Assembly (NCBI GenBank): GCA_023439125.1
Contig: JAEXOU010000006.1
Location: 247,586-311,585, forward strand
Length of the DNA stretch: 64,000 bases
Direction: 5' to 3'
DNA from: Bacillota bacterium
GTDB taxonomy: Bacteria > Bacillota > Clostridia > Lachnospirales > Lachnospiraceae
Part shown: positions 27,281 through 36,472 of the stretch, piece by piece
How positions within the stretch are numbered: the first letter of the stretch is position 1
Layout: the number at the start of each line of letters is the position of its first letter
The notes under the pieces: model-generated
What the model saw: only the letters and a program-made list of their open reading frames with translations
What the model was told of the DNA's origin: nothing
Databases searched by the model: none
Made by a program: the position numbers and the translations under genes

Positions 27281-27481
27281 TTGAACATTTATGAGTTTAT
27301 GGAAGGATATGATCGATCCTTTGATGAAGAGGAGTTTGATGCAAGAGTATGGGAATTTATGCAGAACGAGGAGTTTGAATTTTCTGAAGAGTTTGAGCAT
27401 TTCCTTCGAGGTTATGGGTTCGATAACCTACATGATTTTCTTAAGATCATTCGTATAAAAAGACAACAGAAACGAATATAG
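27281..27481 (+). CDS. Small acidic hypothetical protein
   Basis: A 66-residue protein that begins with TTG at 27281, placed 7 bp after AAAGGAG, 1 bp after the PAP2 stop. The N-terminal half is strongly acidic (D-E-E-E-F-D, Q-N-E-E-F-E-F-S-E-E-F-E) and Phe-rich; the C-terminus is basic (R-I-K-R-Q-Q-K-R-I). No family is recognised. It is followed by a clear terminator. Confidence 0.65.
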   Translation: MNIYEFMEGYDRSFDEEEFDARVWEFMQNEEFEFSEEFEHFLRGYGFDNLHDFLKIIRIKRQQKRI

Positions 27482-27519
27482 TACTAGCAGACGAAGTGTC
27501 TGTGAATATGCAAAAATAT

Positions 27520-27567
27520 GAAAAAGAAAGAACTTTGTCGTAATTAACAAAGTTCTTTCTTTTTTTG
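27520..27567 (+). terminator. Terminator after the PAP2 operon
   Basis: AAAGAAAGAACTTTGT, an 8-nt loop and ACAAAGTTCTTTCTTT form a 16-bp stem with a T-run. Confidence 0.9.
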
Positions 27568-27611
27568 TCGAATAAAAAAGTGATTATGAGAAAGATTATA
27601 AGTCGAATAGA

Positions 27612-27641
27612 TTGACAATATATGTAAAAAGAAACTATAAT
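27612..27641 (+). promoter_or_regulatory. Promoter of the zinc-ribbon membrane protein gene
   Basis: TTGACA at 27612-27617 and TATAAT at 27636-27641, both consensus, with an 18-bp spacer, 33 bp before the start codon. Confidence 0.85.
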
Positions 27642-27674
27642 GGTAATACATTTTGGTAGTTAAGGGGGGATATT

Positions 27675-28388
27675 ATGGTGAGATGTAAGTCATGTGGACG
27701 AACAATTGGAGAAGAGTATATTTATTGCACCTTCTGTGGTAAGGAGACACCAAAGATGGAGATGATAAAGAAAGCGGAATCTTCTGGGGAAAATGGTGAA
27801 AGAGAAATTCCAAGAATTAGGTTCATAAATCGAATTAGTAGTGATTTTCATGAACACTACTATATTTTAGTAATTTTTTGTTTTCTAGCTATAATCCTAT
27901 TACTTAATCCAATGTTTCAGATTACAAAAAAGCCTGTGAATCAAGAAACTACAACTCAGACTTATATGACAAGCAAGTTAATGACATGCTTGAAGGATAA
28001 CTATGAATTGAATGGAAAGCAAGGGGTAATACCTGAGGAGATGAAATTATTCGGTGGTTTGCTAGTTGGTTTAAATATTCTTTCCGTAATTCTTACTGTT
28101 TTTTTTATATTTAAATTAATCTTACATAGGGATGACATGCAGACATATGATGTTGGAAGAATTGCATTGAATACGGCACTTGTCTCATTAATTTCATCCA
28201 TTCTATTGTACACATTTCTTCCAATGACAATTTATGGTGAAGGGAAATTCCAAGAAGGAATTGAATTGGCTACTACGAAGCTAACCATAGGGGCTTATAT
28301 AGCGGCTGCCGTACTTTTATTTACTCGTTTTCGATTATTAAAACAATGTTCTGAGAGAATTTCACATTGGAGATACTTAACTCGTTAA
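27675..28388 (+). CDS. Zinc-ribbon membrane protein of unknown function
   Basis: A 237-residue protein. The N-terminus is a zinc ribbon (C-K-S-C-G, C-T-F-C-G, residues 4-24), followed by four predicted membrane helices near 60-80, 128-153, 168-190 and 205-222. GGGGGGA precedes the start, and a consensus promoter lies upstream, so it is its own unit. Proteins with this layout are common in Clostridia and have no agreed role. Confidence 0.8.
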   Translation: MVRCKSCGRTIGEEYIYCTFCGKETPKMEMIKKAESSGENGEREIPRIRFINRISSDFHEHYYILVIFCFLAIILLLNPMFQITKKPVNQETTTQTYMTSKLMTCLKDNYELNGKQGVIPEEMKLFGGLLVGLNILSVILTVFFIFKLILHRDDMQTYDVGRIALNTALVSLISSILLYTFLPMTIYGEGKFQEGIELATTKLTIGAYIAAAVLLFTRFRLLKQCSERISHWRYLTR

Positions 28389-28538
28389 GAACGATTGATT
28401 TAATCTGTACCTTGTGGTTTTTTCTTCAATCGTGTAAAATGATACCAAATATCAGTTTTAATTCGATGAATATACAATATAATTTTAGATATACGTACAT
28501 AATCGAATAGAATTAGGATACTAGGATTGGAGAAAAGT

Positions 28539-29120
28539 ATGATTCAGCAAATCATTACTGTATTAAAACAACAGGTCGAGGGAATCTCAGCTATTAATCT
28601 AGTTATCGTCTGTATATGGGCTTGTGTTTTAGTAGGAATTGCATTACTAATACTAGTTTTATGTTTTCATAAGGAATTCACCTGGCTATCAATATTTATG
28701 TGGTTATGTTTAACCATTTATTTATGTGCACTAATGTTTTTGACACTAGGCAATCGCGAGTTAGGTAGTAGGGACGATGTGAGATGGATTCCATTTGACT
28801 ATCTGATGCTAGACAATGGACAGCCTAATGTTTTAGCTTGGATTTTAGCAGGGTTTAACCTTACTTTATTTCTTCCCTTTGGGACAATTGTTACGATTCT
28901 ACAAAAAAACGTGGAAACGAGACGTTGTTTTCTTTATGTGACATTAGAGAGTTTTTTACTTAGCACCGTAATTGAGATGATACAAAGAATTGCGAAGCTA
29001 GGTTACTTTGAAACAGAAGATATTATTTTGAATACACTTGGCGGTATCGTTGGATGTTGTGTTGCACGTCTAATCATCTCTCTTGTAAGACGAAATCGAG
29101 ATAATTCACTATATTTCTAA
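28539..29120 (+). CDS. VanZ-like family membrane protein
   Basis: ATG at 28539 (193 residues) follows TTGGAGAAAAGT, which itself could be read as an upstream TTG start at 28527. The protein has five predicted helices and the VanZ pattern: L-T-L-G near the third helix, W-I-P-F-D-Y, N-L-T-L-F-L-P-F-G, S-T-V-I-E-M-I-Q and D-I-I-L-N-T-L-G-G. VanZ proteins can lower teicoplanin susceptibility but most, as here, lie outside resistance clusters. Confidence 0.85.
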   Translation: MIQQIITVLKQQVEGISAINLVIVCIWACVLVGIALLILVLCFHKEFTWLSIFMWLCLTIYLCALMFLTLGNRELGSRDDVRWIPFDYLMLDNGQPNVLAWILAGFNLTLFLPFGTIVTILQKNVETRRCFLYVTLESFLLSTVIEMIQRIAKLGYFETEDIILNTLGGIVGCCVARLIISLVRRNRDNSLYF

Positions 29121-29203
29121 AAAACTATTCCTTTTTTATATAATGTCATGTATAATACAAGAGGTTAGGGACTTCAAAATCATATTATACAGGAGGACTT
29201 ATT

Positions 29204-30067
29204 ATGTTAGTATCCGCAAAAGACATGCTTAATAAAGCAAAAGCAGGAAAGTACGCTGTAGGTCAGTTCAATATTAACAACTTAGAGTGGACAAAAGCAG
29301 TTCTTTTAACTGCACAGGAATTAAACTCACCAGTTATTTTAGGTGTATCAGAAGGTGCTGGAAAGTATATGACTGGCTTTAAGACAGTTTCAGCTATGGT
29401 TAAAGCTATGATCGAAGAATTAAAGATTACAGTACCTGTTGCACTTCATCTTGATCATGGTACATATGAAGGATGTTATAAGTGTATTGAAGCAGGTTTC
29501 TCCTCTATCATGTTTGATGGTTCTCATTATCCAATCAATGAGAATGTTGAAAAAACAAAAGAACTTGTAAAAGTGTGTGCAGAAAAGGGAATGTCTCTTG
29601 AAGCAGAAGTTGGTTCTATCGGTGGTGAAGAAGATGGTGTTGTAGGTGCAGGTGAATGTGCAGATCCTCAGGAATGCAAGATGATATCCGACCTAGGTGT
29701 TGATATGCTTGCAGCTGGTATTGGTAATATCCACGGTAAGTATCCTGATAATTGGGCTGGCTTAAGCTTCGAAACTTTAGATGCAGTTCAAAAGTTAACA
29801 GGTGATATGCCATTAGTTCTTCATGGTGGTACTGGTATTCCAGAAGATATGATTAAGAAAGCAATCTCCCTTGGAGTTGCAAAGATTAATGTTAATACAG
29901 AATGTCAATTAACATTCGCAGAGGCTACTCGTAAGTATATTGAGGCGGGAAAAGACTTACAAGGTAAGGGATTTGATCCACGTAAGTTATTGGCTCCTGG
30001 TTTTGAAGCGATCAAAGCTACCGTAAAGGAAAAGATGGAACTATTCGGTTCTGTAGGAAAAGCGTAG
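29204..30067 (+). CDS. fba: Class II fructose-1,6-bisphosphate aldolase
   Basis: A 287-residue zinc-dependent aldolase that splits fructose bisphosphate to glyceraldehyde phosphate and dihydroxyacetone phosphate. Zinc ligands lie in H-L-D-H-G (about 83-87), L-E-A-E-V-G-S-I-G-G-E-E-D-G, G-N-I-H-G and V-L-H-G-G-T-G; substrate binding N-V-N-T-E is near the end. CAGGAGGACTTATT precedes the ATG. It is a monocistronic gene with codon use typical of high expression. The close relative tagatose-bisphosphate aldolase is possible but less likely without a tagatose locus. Confidence 0.94.
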   Translation: MLVSAKDMLNKAKAGKYAVGQFNINNLEWTKAVLLTAQELNSPVILGVSEGAGKYMTGFKTVSAMVKAMIEELKITVPVALHLDHGTYEGCYKCIEAGFSSIMFDGSHYPINENVEKTKELVKVCAEKGMSLEAEVGSIGGEEDGVVGAGECADPQECKMISDLGVDMLAAGIGNIHGKYPDNWAGLSFETLDAVQKLTGDMPLVLHGGTGIPEDMIKKAISLGVAKINVNTECQLTFAEATRKYIEAGKDLQGKGFDPRKLLAPGFEAIKATVKEKMELFGSVGKA

Positions 30068-30094
30068 AAGATAAAGACCTAAAGGTTTTATATT

Positions 30095-30140
30095 AATGAA
30101 AGGGCTTGAGCAGCTTCTGCACAGGCCTTTTCATTACATA
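30095..30140 (+). terminator. Possible terminator after fba
   Basis: AATGAAAGGGCTTG and CAGGCCTTTTCATT pair imperfectly around an 11-nt loop. The T-run is short, so the call is weak. Confidence 0.45.
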
Positions 30141-30259
30141 ACTATAGATTGACAAATAACTATTAACATACGAATGCTTTACATGATAAACAGTGGATGA
30201 TATACTAAAAAAGTCAAAGATTACCATATTATTTACATATCATTGAGAGGCAGGGAGCT

Positions 30260-31642
30260 ATGGGGAAATATAATAAAGGCGCTAGTACCAACTTAATACA
30301 TATTATAAGTGACTGCATTTTTGGATTGCTTTCCTTTTTTATTGTTGTACTTTTTACAGAACATACAATTAATTTGACTAATATGGATGCATATTTAGTT
30401 GCATGTATCACATTTATGATTATATATATTCTATCAAACAAAGAGTCTCGTGTTTATAATGTAACAACTTTCTTTTATATGGATCGAATTATTCGATGTG
30501 TAAGCAAATCATTTATCCTTGCAACGGGCGTTTCTTCCACTTTATTATTTTATGTGGGAAACGCAGATATTGATAAGGACTTCTATATATTTTTCTTAAT
30601 TATCACCTATTTATTAATGCTAACAAGTTCGTTCATCGTTCGGTATGTCATTAAGCGGGGCAGAAGGTTTGCACCACGTACCATATTGATTGGACAGATT
30701 GAAAATTACAGTAAATTTGAAAGATATCTGAAGAAATCCAATATGGATATCTGTATGATTGGATACGTAAGTGTAGAAGAAGAAAACGATCCAAGATATC
30801 TTGGGAATATAACACAGTTGGAAGAAATTATACATAATAATGGAATTGACCAGGTTTATATCATGCATAAGAGAAAAGATAATCTAGAGATTCAACCTCT
30901 GATTGATTTGTGTATGGATATTGGAGTTACCATTCGTATTATTGTAAATAACTATAAGGGACATGGAGCACAAAGTTATGTGAGCAGTGTTGGTACTTAT
31001 CCCGTTTTAACATTTCACCGCGTATCGTTGAATACTACTTCACGGGCAGTCAAACGTGTAGTTGATCTTATAGGAGCTATTTGTGGAATCTTACTTTCCT
31101 CTCCGTTTATGATTTTAACTGCCATTGCTGTAAAAATAGATTCGAGAGGACCAATTATCTTTAAGCAATGTCGAGTTGGACAGAATGGGCGACGCTTTTA
31201 TATGTATAAATTCAGAAGCATGTGTATTGATGCAGAAGAAAAGAAGAAGGAATTATTGTCAATGAATGAGATGGGTTCTACTCAGATTTTTAAGATTCAT
31301 GACGATCCACGTATTACTCGCATTGGTAAATTAATTCGAAAGACAAGTTTGGACGAGCTACCACAGTTCTTTAATGTATTGAAAGGTGATATGAGCTTAG
31401 TTGGAACGAGACCACCAACTGTGGATGAGGTTGAGACATATGAACGCACTCATTGGAGACGAATGAGTATTAAGCCGGGGATCACAGGAATGTGGCAAGT
31501 GAGTGGGCGAAATCAGATTACTGATTTCGATGAAATTGTAGAGTTGGATACCGAATATATTGATAAATGGAGTGTATTAATGGATTTTAAGATAATGCTT
31601 AAGACGGCGGTGCAACTTATCTTTCGTAAGGGAGCATGCTAA
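30260..31642 (+). CDS. Polyprenyl-phosphate sugar-phosphate transferase (initiating enzyme of a surface polysaccharide)
   Basis: A 460-residue protein. Four N-terminal helices and a CoA-binding_3-like middle domain precede a C-terminal bacterial sugar transferase domain (about 262-455) with K-F-R-S-M, D-E-L-P-Q-F-F-N-V-L-K-G-D-M-S-L-V-G-T-R-P and P-G-I-T-G-M-W-Q-V-S-G-R-N. Such enzymes load the first sugar phosphate on undecaprenyl phosphate. It opens the polysaccharide locus, and a two-component pair follows 21 bp downstream. The start codon has AGGCAGGGAG ahead of it. Confidence 0.93.
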   Translation: MGKYNKGASTNLIHIISDCIFGLLSFFIVVLFTEHTINLTNMDAYLVACITFMIIYILSNKESRVYNVTTFFYMDRIIRCVSKSFILATGVSSTLLFYVGNADIDKDFYIFFLIITYLLMLTSSFIVRYVIKRGRRFAPRTILIGQIENYSKFERYLKKSNMDICMIGYVSVEEENDPRYLGNITQLEEIIHNNGIDQVYIMHKRKDNLEIQPLIDLCMDIGVTIRIIVNNYKGHGAQSYVSSVGTYPVLTFHRVSLNTTSRAVKRVVDLIGAICGILLSSPFMILTAIAVKIDSRGPIIFKQCRVGQNGRRFYMYKFRSMCIDAEEKKKELLSMNEMGSTQIFKIHDDPRITRIGKLIRKTSLDELPQFFNVLKGDMSLVGTRPPTVDEVETYERTHWRRMSIKPGITGMWQVSGRNQITDFDEIVELDTEYIDKWSVLMDFKIMLKTAVQLIFRKGAC

Positions 31643-31663
31643 GTTAGAGTTGGGAGGAATCAC

Positions 31664-32344
31664 ATGCATACAGTACTATTAGTTGATGATGATGTTCAAG
31701 TACTTGAACTTAATATGAAATATCTGAATAAGAATGGTTATCAAGTACAAACGGCAAAGAATGCAGCAACTGCACTAAAGATAGTACAAAAAGCTTCACC
31801 TGATTGTATCGTGCTTGATGTAATGATGCCAGATATGAATGGTTTTACTGCATGTCGGGAGTTACGAAAGTATGTGGATGTACCAATTATCTTTTTAACT
31901 GGAAGAACATCAGAAGAGGATAAAATCAAAGGATTAATGCTTGGAGCAGATGATTATATAGTAAAACCATATAGCTTAAAGGAACTCGCTGCAAGAATAT
32001 TAGTTAACATAAGGAGATATAAGGCTTCTAGTGCCACTGCAACTACAATCTCATATCCTCCTTTATCCCTTGATTTATCATTACATAAAGCCTATTTTCA
32101 TGAAGAAGAAATTCCATTATCTAATCGTGAGTTTCAATTACTTTATTACTTAGTGAATCGTAAAAATGAATCAGTTACTTTCCAAGAGATTGGTGAGAAG
32201 GTGTGGGGTGTTTATAGCGAAGAGGATCGACGTTCAATTATGGTGAATGTAAGCCGTTTGAGAAAGAAACTGGAAGGATATGCAGGCCTTGAAAATATGA
32301 TTGAAACAGTTTGGTCCAAAGGATATAAATTCAGTTATCGATAG
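31664..32344 (+). CDS. OmpR-family response regulator
   Basis: A 226-residue regulator: receiver domain 1-120 with the acidic pair D8/D9, phospho-acceptor Asp52 (V-L-D-V-M-M-P-D-M-N-G) and the Lys in Y-I-V-K-P, then a winged-helix DNA-binding domain (about 130-224, ending W-S-K-G-Y-K-F). It pairs with the kinase 31 bp downstream. Cotranscription with the initiating glycosyltransferase suggests control of the polysaccharide locus. Confidence 0.94.
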   Translation: MHTVLLVDDDVQVLELNMKYLNKNGYQVQTAKNAATALKIVQKASPDCIVLDVMMPDMNGFTACRELRKYVDVPIIFLTGRTSEEDKIKGLMLGADDYIVKPYSLKELAARILVNIRRYKASSATATTISYPPLSLDLSLHKAYFHEEEIPLSNREFQLLYYLVNRKNESVTFQEIGEKVWGVYSEEDRRSIMVNVSRLRKKLEGYAGLENMIETVWSKGYKFSYR

Positions 32345-32375
32345 CCTCAATCAATCGTAAAGGGGTATTAGGAAG

Positions 32376-33179
32376 ATGGAAAAGAAATACAAGAAACCAA
32401 AATTGACGGTAGATGAATTATCAGCTGCACTTTATCGTGCAAATGAAGAACTTCAACATAAGAATGAGGAATTATTAGCCTTACAGAACTCACAAATTGA
32501 AATGTTTGCGAATATATCTCATGATCTTCGCTCTCCAATTACAGCGATTCGAAGTGCGATCGAGTACTTAATATCGCTGGATCGAATTGATGAAGAGGAA
32601 CTAAGATCTACTTTCATACTATTAACGACTCGCATTATTAGTTTAGAAGGGCTAATCGATGATATTTTTTTGATGACTCGACTAGATAGTAATACGCTCA
32701 GTATGGATTTCGAGGAAGTTAATATTGGCGCACTACTCGAGGAGTATTATTATAGCTGTGAGGCAGATAGTAAATATAGTAATCGAAAACTCGAATTAGA
32801 AGTGCCAACGCAATTGAATTATATCGTACAGGTAGATATTAAGAAATTAATAAGAGTTCTCGATAATCTGTTTACCAATGCTTATAAGTATTCGAAGAAA
32901 GGGGATGTAATTGCATTAGGTGCGAAGGTATCCTCTAATGAAGTAACGATATGGGTAAGGGATAGTGGAATCGGGATTCAACCAGAGCTTTGTGAGAAGA
33001 TATTTGAACGAACCTATACTGTTTCAGAGGCAAGAACACCAGCTAGTGCAACTGGTGCAGGTTTGGGATTATCCATCGCAAAATCAATCATAGAGAAGCA
33101 CGGCGGACGCATCTGGTGCGAAAGCACCCCCAACACTGGAAGCTGCTTCTTTTTTACACTCGATTTGTGCCAGATTTAG
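32376..33179 (+). CDS. Soluble sensor histidine kinase
   Basis: A 267-residue kinase without any membrane segment. A short coiled-coil N-terminus (20-45) runs into the dimerisation domain with the phospho-His49 (F-A-N-I-S-H-D-L-R-S-P) and an ATPase domain with N box (N-L-F-T-N-A-Y-K-Y-S), D-S-G-I-G-I and G-A-G-L-G-L-S-I-A. No sensory domain is present, so the signal must come from an internal ligand or a partner protein. The stop codon touches a direct repeat that flanks the 33.2-kb inverted repeat. Confidence 0.9.
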   Translation: MEKKYKKPKLTVDELSAALYRANEELQHKNEELLALQNSQIEMFANISHDLRSPITAIRSAIEYLISLDRIDEEELRSTFILLTTRIISLEGLIDDIFLMTRLDSNTLSMDFEEVNIGALLEEYYYSCEADSKYSNRKLELEVPTQLNYIVQVDIKKLIRVLDNLFTNAYKYSKKGDVIALGAKVSSNEVTIWVRDSGIGIQPELCEKIFERTYTVSEARTPASATGAGLGLSIAKSIIEKHGGRIWCESTPNTGSCFFFTLDLCQI

Positions 33180-33385
33180 TGTATTGAGTGTTTGTGATTA
33201 GAAAGGTATAGCTAAGAAAGATTGGAACGGTATGTTTTCTACGGCGCGCTACGCTCACAAGCCCACAGAAATCATGTGGGACTTGTAAGGCACTCCGAAA
33301 ACATACCGTTCCAATCTTTCTTAAATGTTAAGTTTAAAATCACAAACACAATGTACAATTGGAAGTGTATTGAGTGTTTGTGATT
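33178..33385. repeat. Nested inverted repeat between convergent genes, flanked by a 22-bp direct repeat
   Basis: The 22-bp sequence AGTGTATTGAGTGTTTGTGA(TT) occurs at 33178-33199 and 33364-33385 and overlaps the stop codons of the convergent kinase and ABC genes. Between lie an outer inverted pair GTGTTTGTGATT / AATCACAAACAC (33188-33199, 33339-33350), a perfect 25-bp pair (33214-33238, 33298-33322, core GATTGGAACGGTATGTTTT) and a small inner hairpin (CCCACA/TGTGGG). It may act as a bidirectional terminator or be a MITE-like insertion. Confidence 0.8.
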
Positions 33386-35079
33386 TATTGTTTCTTTAGC
33401 TTAATTTCTACTAGTTGGTTATCTTCAATTTTGATTTCTCGGTCGCAGTATGCTAGAACGGATCGACGGTGAGTGATAAGTAAACAGGTAGGACGTGGAA
33501 CGATGTCGCGAATTCCTTGAAGAACGGCTAATTCTGTCTTCTCATCTAAAGAAGAGGTTGCCTCGTCAAGGATTAGGAAAGGAGCATTTCGAATTAAGGC
33601 ACGAGCAATCGCAATACGTTGCGCTTGTCCTTCTGAAATGCCGTATCCACGCTCACCAATCACGGTATTCATTCCTTTTGGGAGTTCCTTAACAAAATTG
33701 TAGGCAGATGCTGCCTTTAGTGCTAAGATGATTTCCTCTTCTGTAGCATCACGCTTTCCCATTAGGATATTTTCTTTGATTGTGCCACTAAATAGAGTGT
33801 TTCCTTGTGGTACATAGGATAAAAACTCACGCGAATTGCCATTGGATTGTTGAACTTCTCCTTTTTTGTTATGAAAGGTAATAGTACCGTCATTTACATT
33901 CATAAATGCCATGATTAAGCGGACTAATGTCGTTTTACCTATACCAGACTCGCCGACAATTGCAACGAATTCATTGGCACGTATCGAAAGATTTGTATGT
34001 TCTAAGAGAAGTTCGTCGGTATAACCAAAAGAAAGATCTTTAATTTCAACTCCAATATGCTTTGGCTCGATGCTTCCTTCTAGCCGCGTTTCAATCGGAA
34101 GCTCCTGAAGCTCCATCACACGCCCAGCGGAAGCAAGGACAGAAACAATACTTGGTATCGTACTGGCTAGGCCTAGAATAGGACTCTGAATACGATTAAC
34201 TAAGGTTAGGAATATGCTCATCGTACCATACGTAATCGTCTTTGCAGAAAGCTTTGCAGCTCCCCAAGCAAAGGCGAGGATATAACCCCCTTGAAATCCT
34301 AAACCAATAGCAGAGGAAGCGATTAAGCCGAGTTTGGTTTTCTTAAAAACCCAATAGAAACGCTCATTTCGTAAATCGGACAATCGATTGGAAGAGTGTT
34401 CTTCTGCACAAAATGACTTAATTATTAATATATTACTTAAACTTTCCTGAATAAAGGAACGATAATTTGCCTCAGATTCTTGTACCTTGATTTGTAACTT
34501 TTTAAGTTTTCGTCCGAACCAAAAACTCACAATTGTACCAATTGGAGCAATCAATACAGCAAAGAGTGCAAGTACAGCATCGTATTGTAGTAACACAGTA
34601 AAAGTAATAACGAATTCTACAACTAACGTGATTATTGATGGAATGATAGTAGCAATTCCATTCGCAATATTTCCACAGTCGCTCGTAAAACGTGTCATTA
34701 AATCTCCAGTATGATACTTCTGTATCTTTTGATAGGAGGTTGTAAGAATCTTATCATATACTTGTTTACGAATACCAAATGAAAATTTTTCATTGATCAT
34801 TACAGAAAGTAAAGAACCTAATATGTTAATGATTTGTACAACAATGATGATAAATAAGTAAAGTAGTATTTTATTTTTAAATTCCCCACCATTTGTAGCA
34901 CTATCAATAATCTCCTTGCCTATTACTGCCATACCAACAGAAATACCAGAAGATGCACCATTAATTAGCATTAATAGTGCTAAAGAAGGTATGTATGGTT
35001 TGGTATAGACTGCAAGCCATCTCGCGTAACCGGAGGTACCTTTAAATTTCTTAAACCATTCAAGTATAGATTTTATCAT
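33385..35079 (-). CDS. ABC exporter, fused permease and ATPase
   Basis: A 564-residue half-transporter: six helices (about 20-310) and an ATPase domain with Walker A G-E-S-G-I-G-K-T-T, an unusual signature I-S-E-G-Q (LSGGQ is normal), Walker B F-L-I-L-D-E-A and the switch His. It lacks a peptidase C39 domain. TAGGAG precedes the ATG. It is the last gene of a three-gene minus-strand operon with a PqqD-like protein and an HprK-like kinase (9 bp gap), so export of a modified peptide is the likely task (inference). It would work as a homodimer. Confidence 0.9.
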   Translation of the reverse strand: MIKSILEWFKKFKGTSGYARWLAVYTKPYIPSLALLMLINGASSGISVGMAVIGKEIIDSATNGGEFKNKILLYLFIIIVVQIINILGSLLSVMINEKFSFGIRKQVYDKILTTSYQKIQKYHTGDLMTRFTSDCGNIANGIATIIPSIITLVVEFVITFTVLLQYDAVLALFAVLIAPIGTIVSFWFGRKLKKLQIKVQESEANYRSFIQESLSNILIIKSFCAEEHSSNRLSDLRNERFYWVFKKTKLGLIASSAIGLGFQGGYILAFAWGAAKLSAKTITYGTMSIFLTLVNRIQSPILGLASTIPSIVSVLASAGRVMELQELPIETRLEGSIEPKHIGVEIKDLSFGYTDELLLEHTNLSIRANEFVAIVGESGIGKTTLVRLIMAFMNVNDGTITFHNKKGEVQQSNGNSREFLSYVPQGNTLFSGTIKENILMGKRDATEEEIILALKAASAYNFVKELPKGMNTVIGERGYGISEGQAQRIAIARALIRNAPFLILDEATSSLDEKTELAVLQGIRDIVPRPTCLLITHRRSVLAYCDREIKIEDNQLVEIKLKKQ

Positions 35080-35088
35080 AGTGAACTC

Positions 35089-35976
35089 CTACTGTTTGGA
35101 ATCAATATAGTCTTTCATCGTATCGACTGCTTCCTGATTTGGTAAACAACTTAGTAAACAACAATGAGTCTTAGCTACTAAGTTTTCTGCAATGGAAAGA
35201 TTTAAATTTGTTAGTTCCTTTGTCCAAGTTGGTGTAAAGCAACGAGCAGCCAAACGTAATATCGCTTCAAATGGGGTTAATTTACTTACACTGTTATGAC
35301 AGCTTCGAGTCAAGAAAATAATACCACCGAGTAAGACTCTTTTATTCAGATAGCGCTTGGACGTTCCACACCAAGGAAGACCATAAGCGATTGGTTCTCC
35401 ATCCTCAATACAGATTGCTGTGACATCGCCATCTAGTATCTCAACTCCATATCGCTCTACCCACATATTCGTATGTGTTGTTTTTCCTGTACCAGAACTA
35501 GCAGAAAATAGATATGCCTTATCCTTATAAATAAGGGAGGAAGAATGAACTGGTAAGATACCTTTTTGCTGCATCCAAGTAAAAAAGATATCACGGATCA
35601 CGTAAAAGATAAAATCAATCGTACTTAGCTGGTTGCCACTCGCTAATGTTGTCAACTCAGAATGAGAAGCCTCATTTAGCTGATTGGAGAGATAGATGGT
35701 TGCATGAGACTGTTTTTGATTATAATAACATGCATTGACTTTACCAGAGTTTGGGTAAGAGATGAAATATCCATCTTCCACAGCATACACAGTAAGGTAA
35801 GTAGAATAAATTAATGGTTCTTTGTTTGGGGCAGCGGCCACAGTATTCTCTTGTAACTCATAAGTTAGATCAATCTTCTTGGTAGGATCACAACAAAATG
35901 CTGCCATATTGGTATGTATGAATTGAGAATCCCAACAAAGCGCGATTACATTACCAGCTATTTCATATAAATTCAT
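35089..35976 (-). CDS. HPr kinase-like (HprK-related) protein
   Basis: ATG at 35976 (295 residues) is chosen because GAGAGG lies 8 bp before it; GTG at 35985 is possible. The C-terminal half has the HprK-like fold: P-V-H-S-S-S, P-loop S-S-G-T-G-K-T-T (Lys165) and I-L-D-G-D-V-T-A (Asp182, Asp184), then a G-L-P-W-C-G-T-S motif. It lacks the HPr-specific N-terminal domain, so it is not the catabolite-control enzyme. Relatives act with PqqD-like proteins in peptide modification or 'HPr-rel' systems. It is flanked by the RRE protein and the exporter. Confidence 0.82.
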   Translation of the reverse strand: MNLYEIAGNVIALCWDSQFIHTNMAAFCCDPTKKIDLTYELQENTVAAAPNKEPLIYSTYLTVYAVEDGYFISYPNSGKVNACYYNQKQSHATIYLSNQLNEASHSELTTLASGNQLSTIDFIFYVIRDIFFTWMQQKGILPVHSSSLIYKDKAYLFSASSGTGKTTHTNMWVERYGVEILDGDVTAICIEDGEPIAYGLPWCGTSKRYLNKRVLLGGIIFLTRSCHNSVSKLTPFEAILRLAARCFTPTWTKELTNLNLSIAENLVAKTHCCLLSCLPNQEAVDTMKDYIDSKQ

Positions 35977-35991
35977 ATATTCCACCTCTCT

Positions 35992-36270
35992 TTAATCATT
36001 CATGAGAAGTTGCAAGTCATTCATATGAGCGATAAATTCATCTAAATCTTTCTTGATAATTGCTGTCTCTTCTTCAGCTACTTCGTATTCTTTTATAAGT
36101 GCTTCAATAACTTTATTATATGTAGTTTCATTTTCAAGTTGTTGCCAGATGAAGGCTCCAGTCTCATTAAGGTGGAGCATGCTTTTGTAATCAACGATGT
36201 TTTGCCCAACTGGGATAACGACATGATTACCAGCGATTTCTTTGAGCATATAACCATCTGCGATCCTCAT
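35992..36270 (-). CDS. PqqD-like RiPP recognition element protein
   Basis: ATG at 36270 (92 residues, AGAGAGG upstream) is preferred over TTG at 36291. The sequence fits PqqD: a basic/hydrophobic beta start (Y-M-L-K-E-I-A-G-N-H-V-V-I-P), the conserved L-N-E-T-G-A-F-I-W-Q-Q-L core, and helices with D-L-D-E-F-I. PqqD-type proteins bind leader peptides and present them to modifying enzymes. It is first in an operon with the HprK-like kinase and ABC exporter, behind its own promoter. Confidence 0.88.
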   Translation of the reverse strand: MRIADGYMLKEIAGNHVVIPVGQNIVDYKSMLHLNETGAFIWQQLENETTYNKVIEALIKEYEVAEEETAIIKKDLDEFIAHMNDLQLLMND

Positions 36271-36327
36271 ATTATGTACCTCTCTTATCAAATTAATATG
36301 AAGTTTTGCTGATAAACTTCTTACTAC

Positions 36328-36356
36328 AATATACCTTTTTAATACATAAAAGTCAA
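36328..36356 (-). promoter_or_regulatory. Promoter of the PqqD-kinase-ABC operon
   Basis: On the minus strand TTGACT (36356-36351) and TATATT (36333-36328) are 17 bp apart, 58 bp before the PqqD start. Confidence 0.75.
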
Positions 36357-36472
36357 CGGAAGATACGCTTTATGAGTTATTTGGGATTAAAAAAAAACCA
36401 AGAAAAAGACGATAATTCGACAAATAATGTAATGCAATTGGTTATTTTTGTAAGAGATACAGTGAAACTTTG

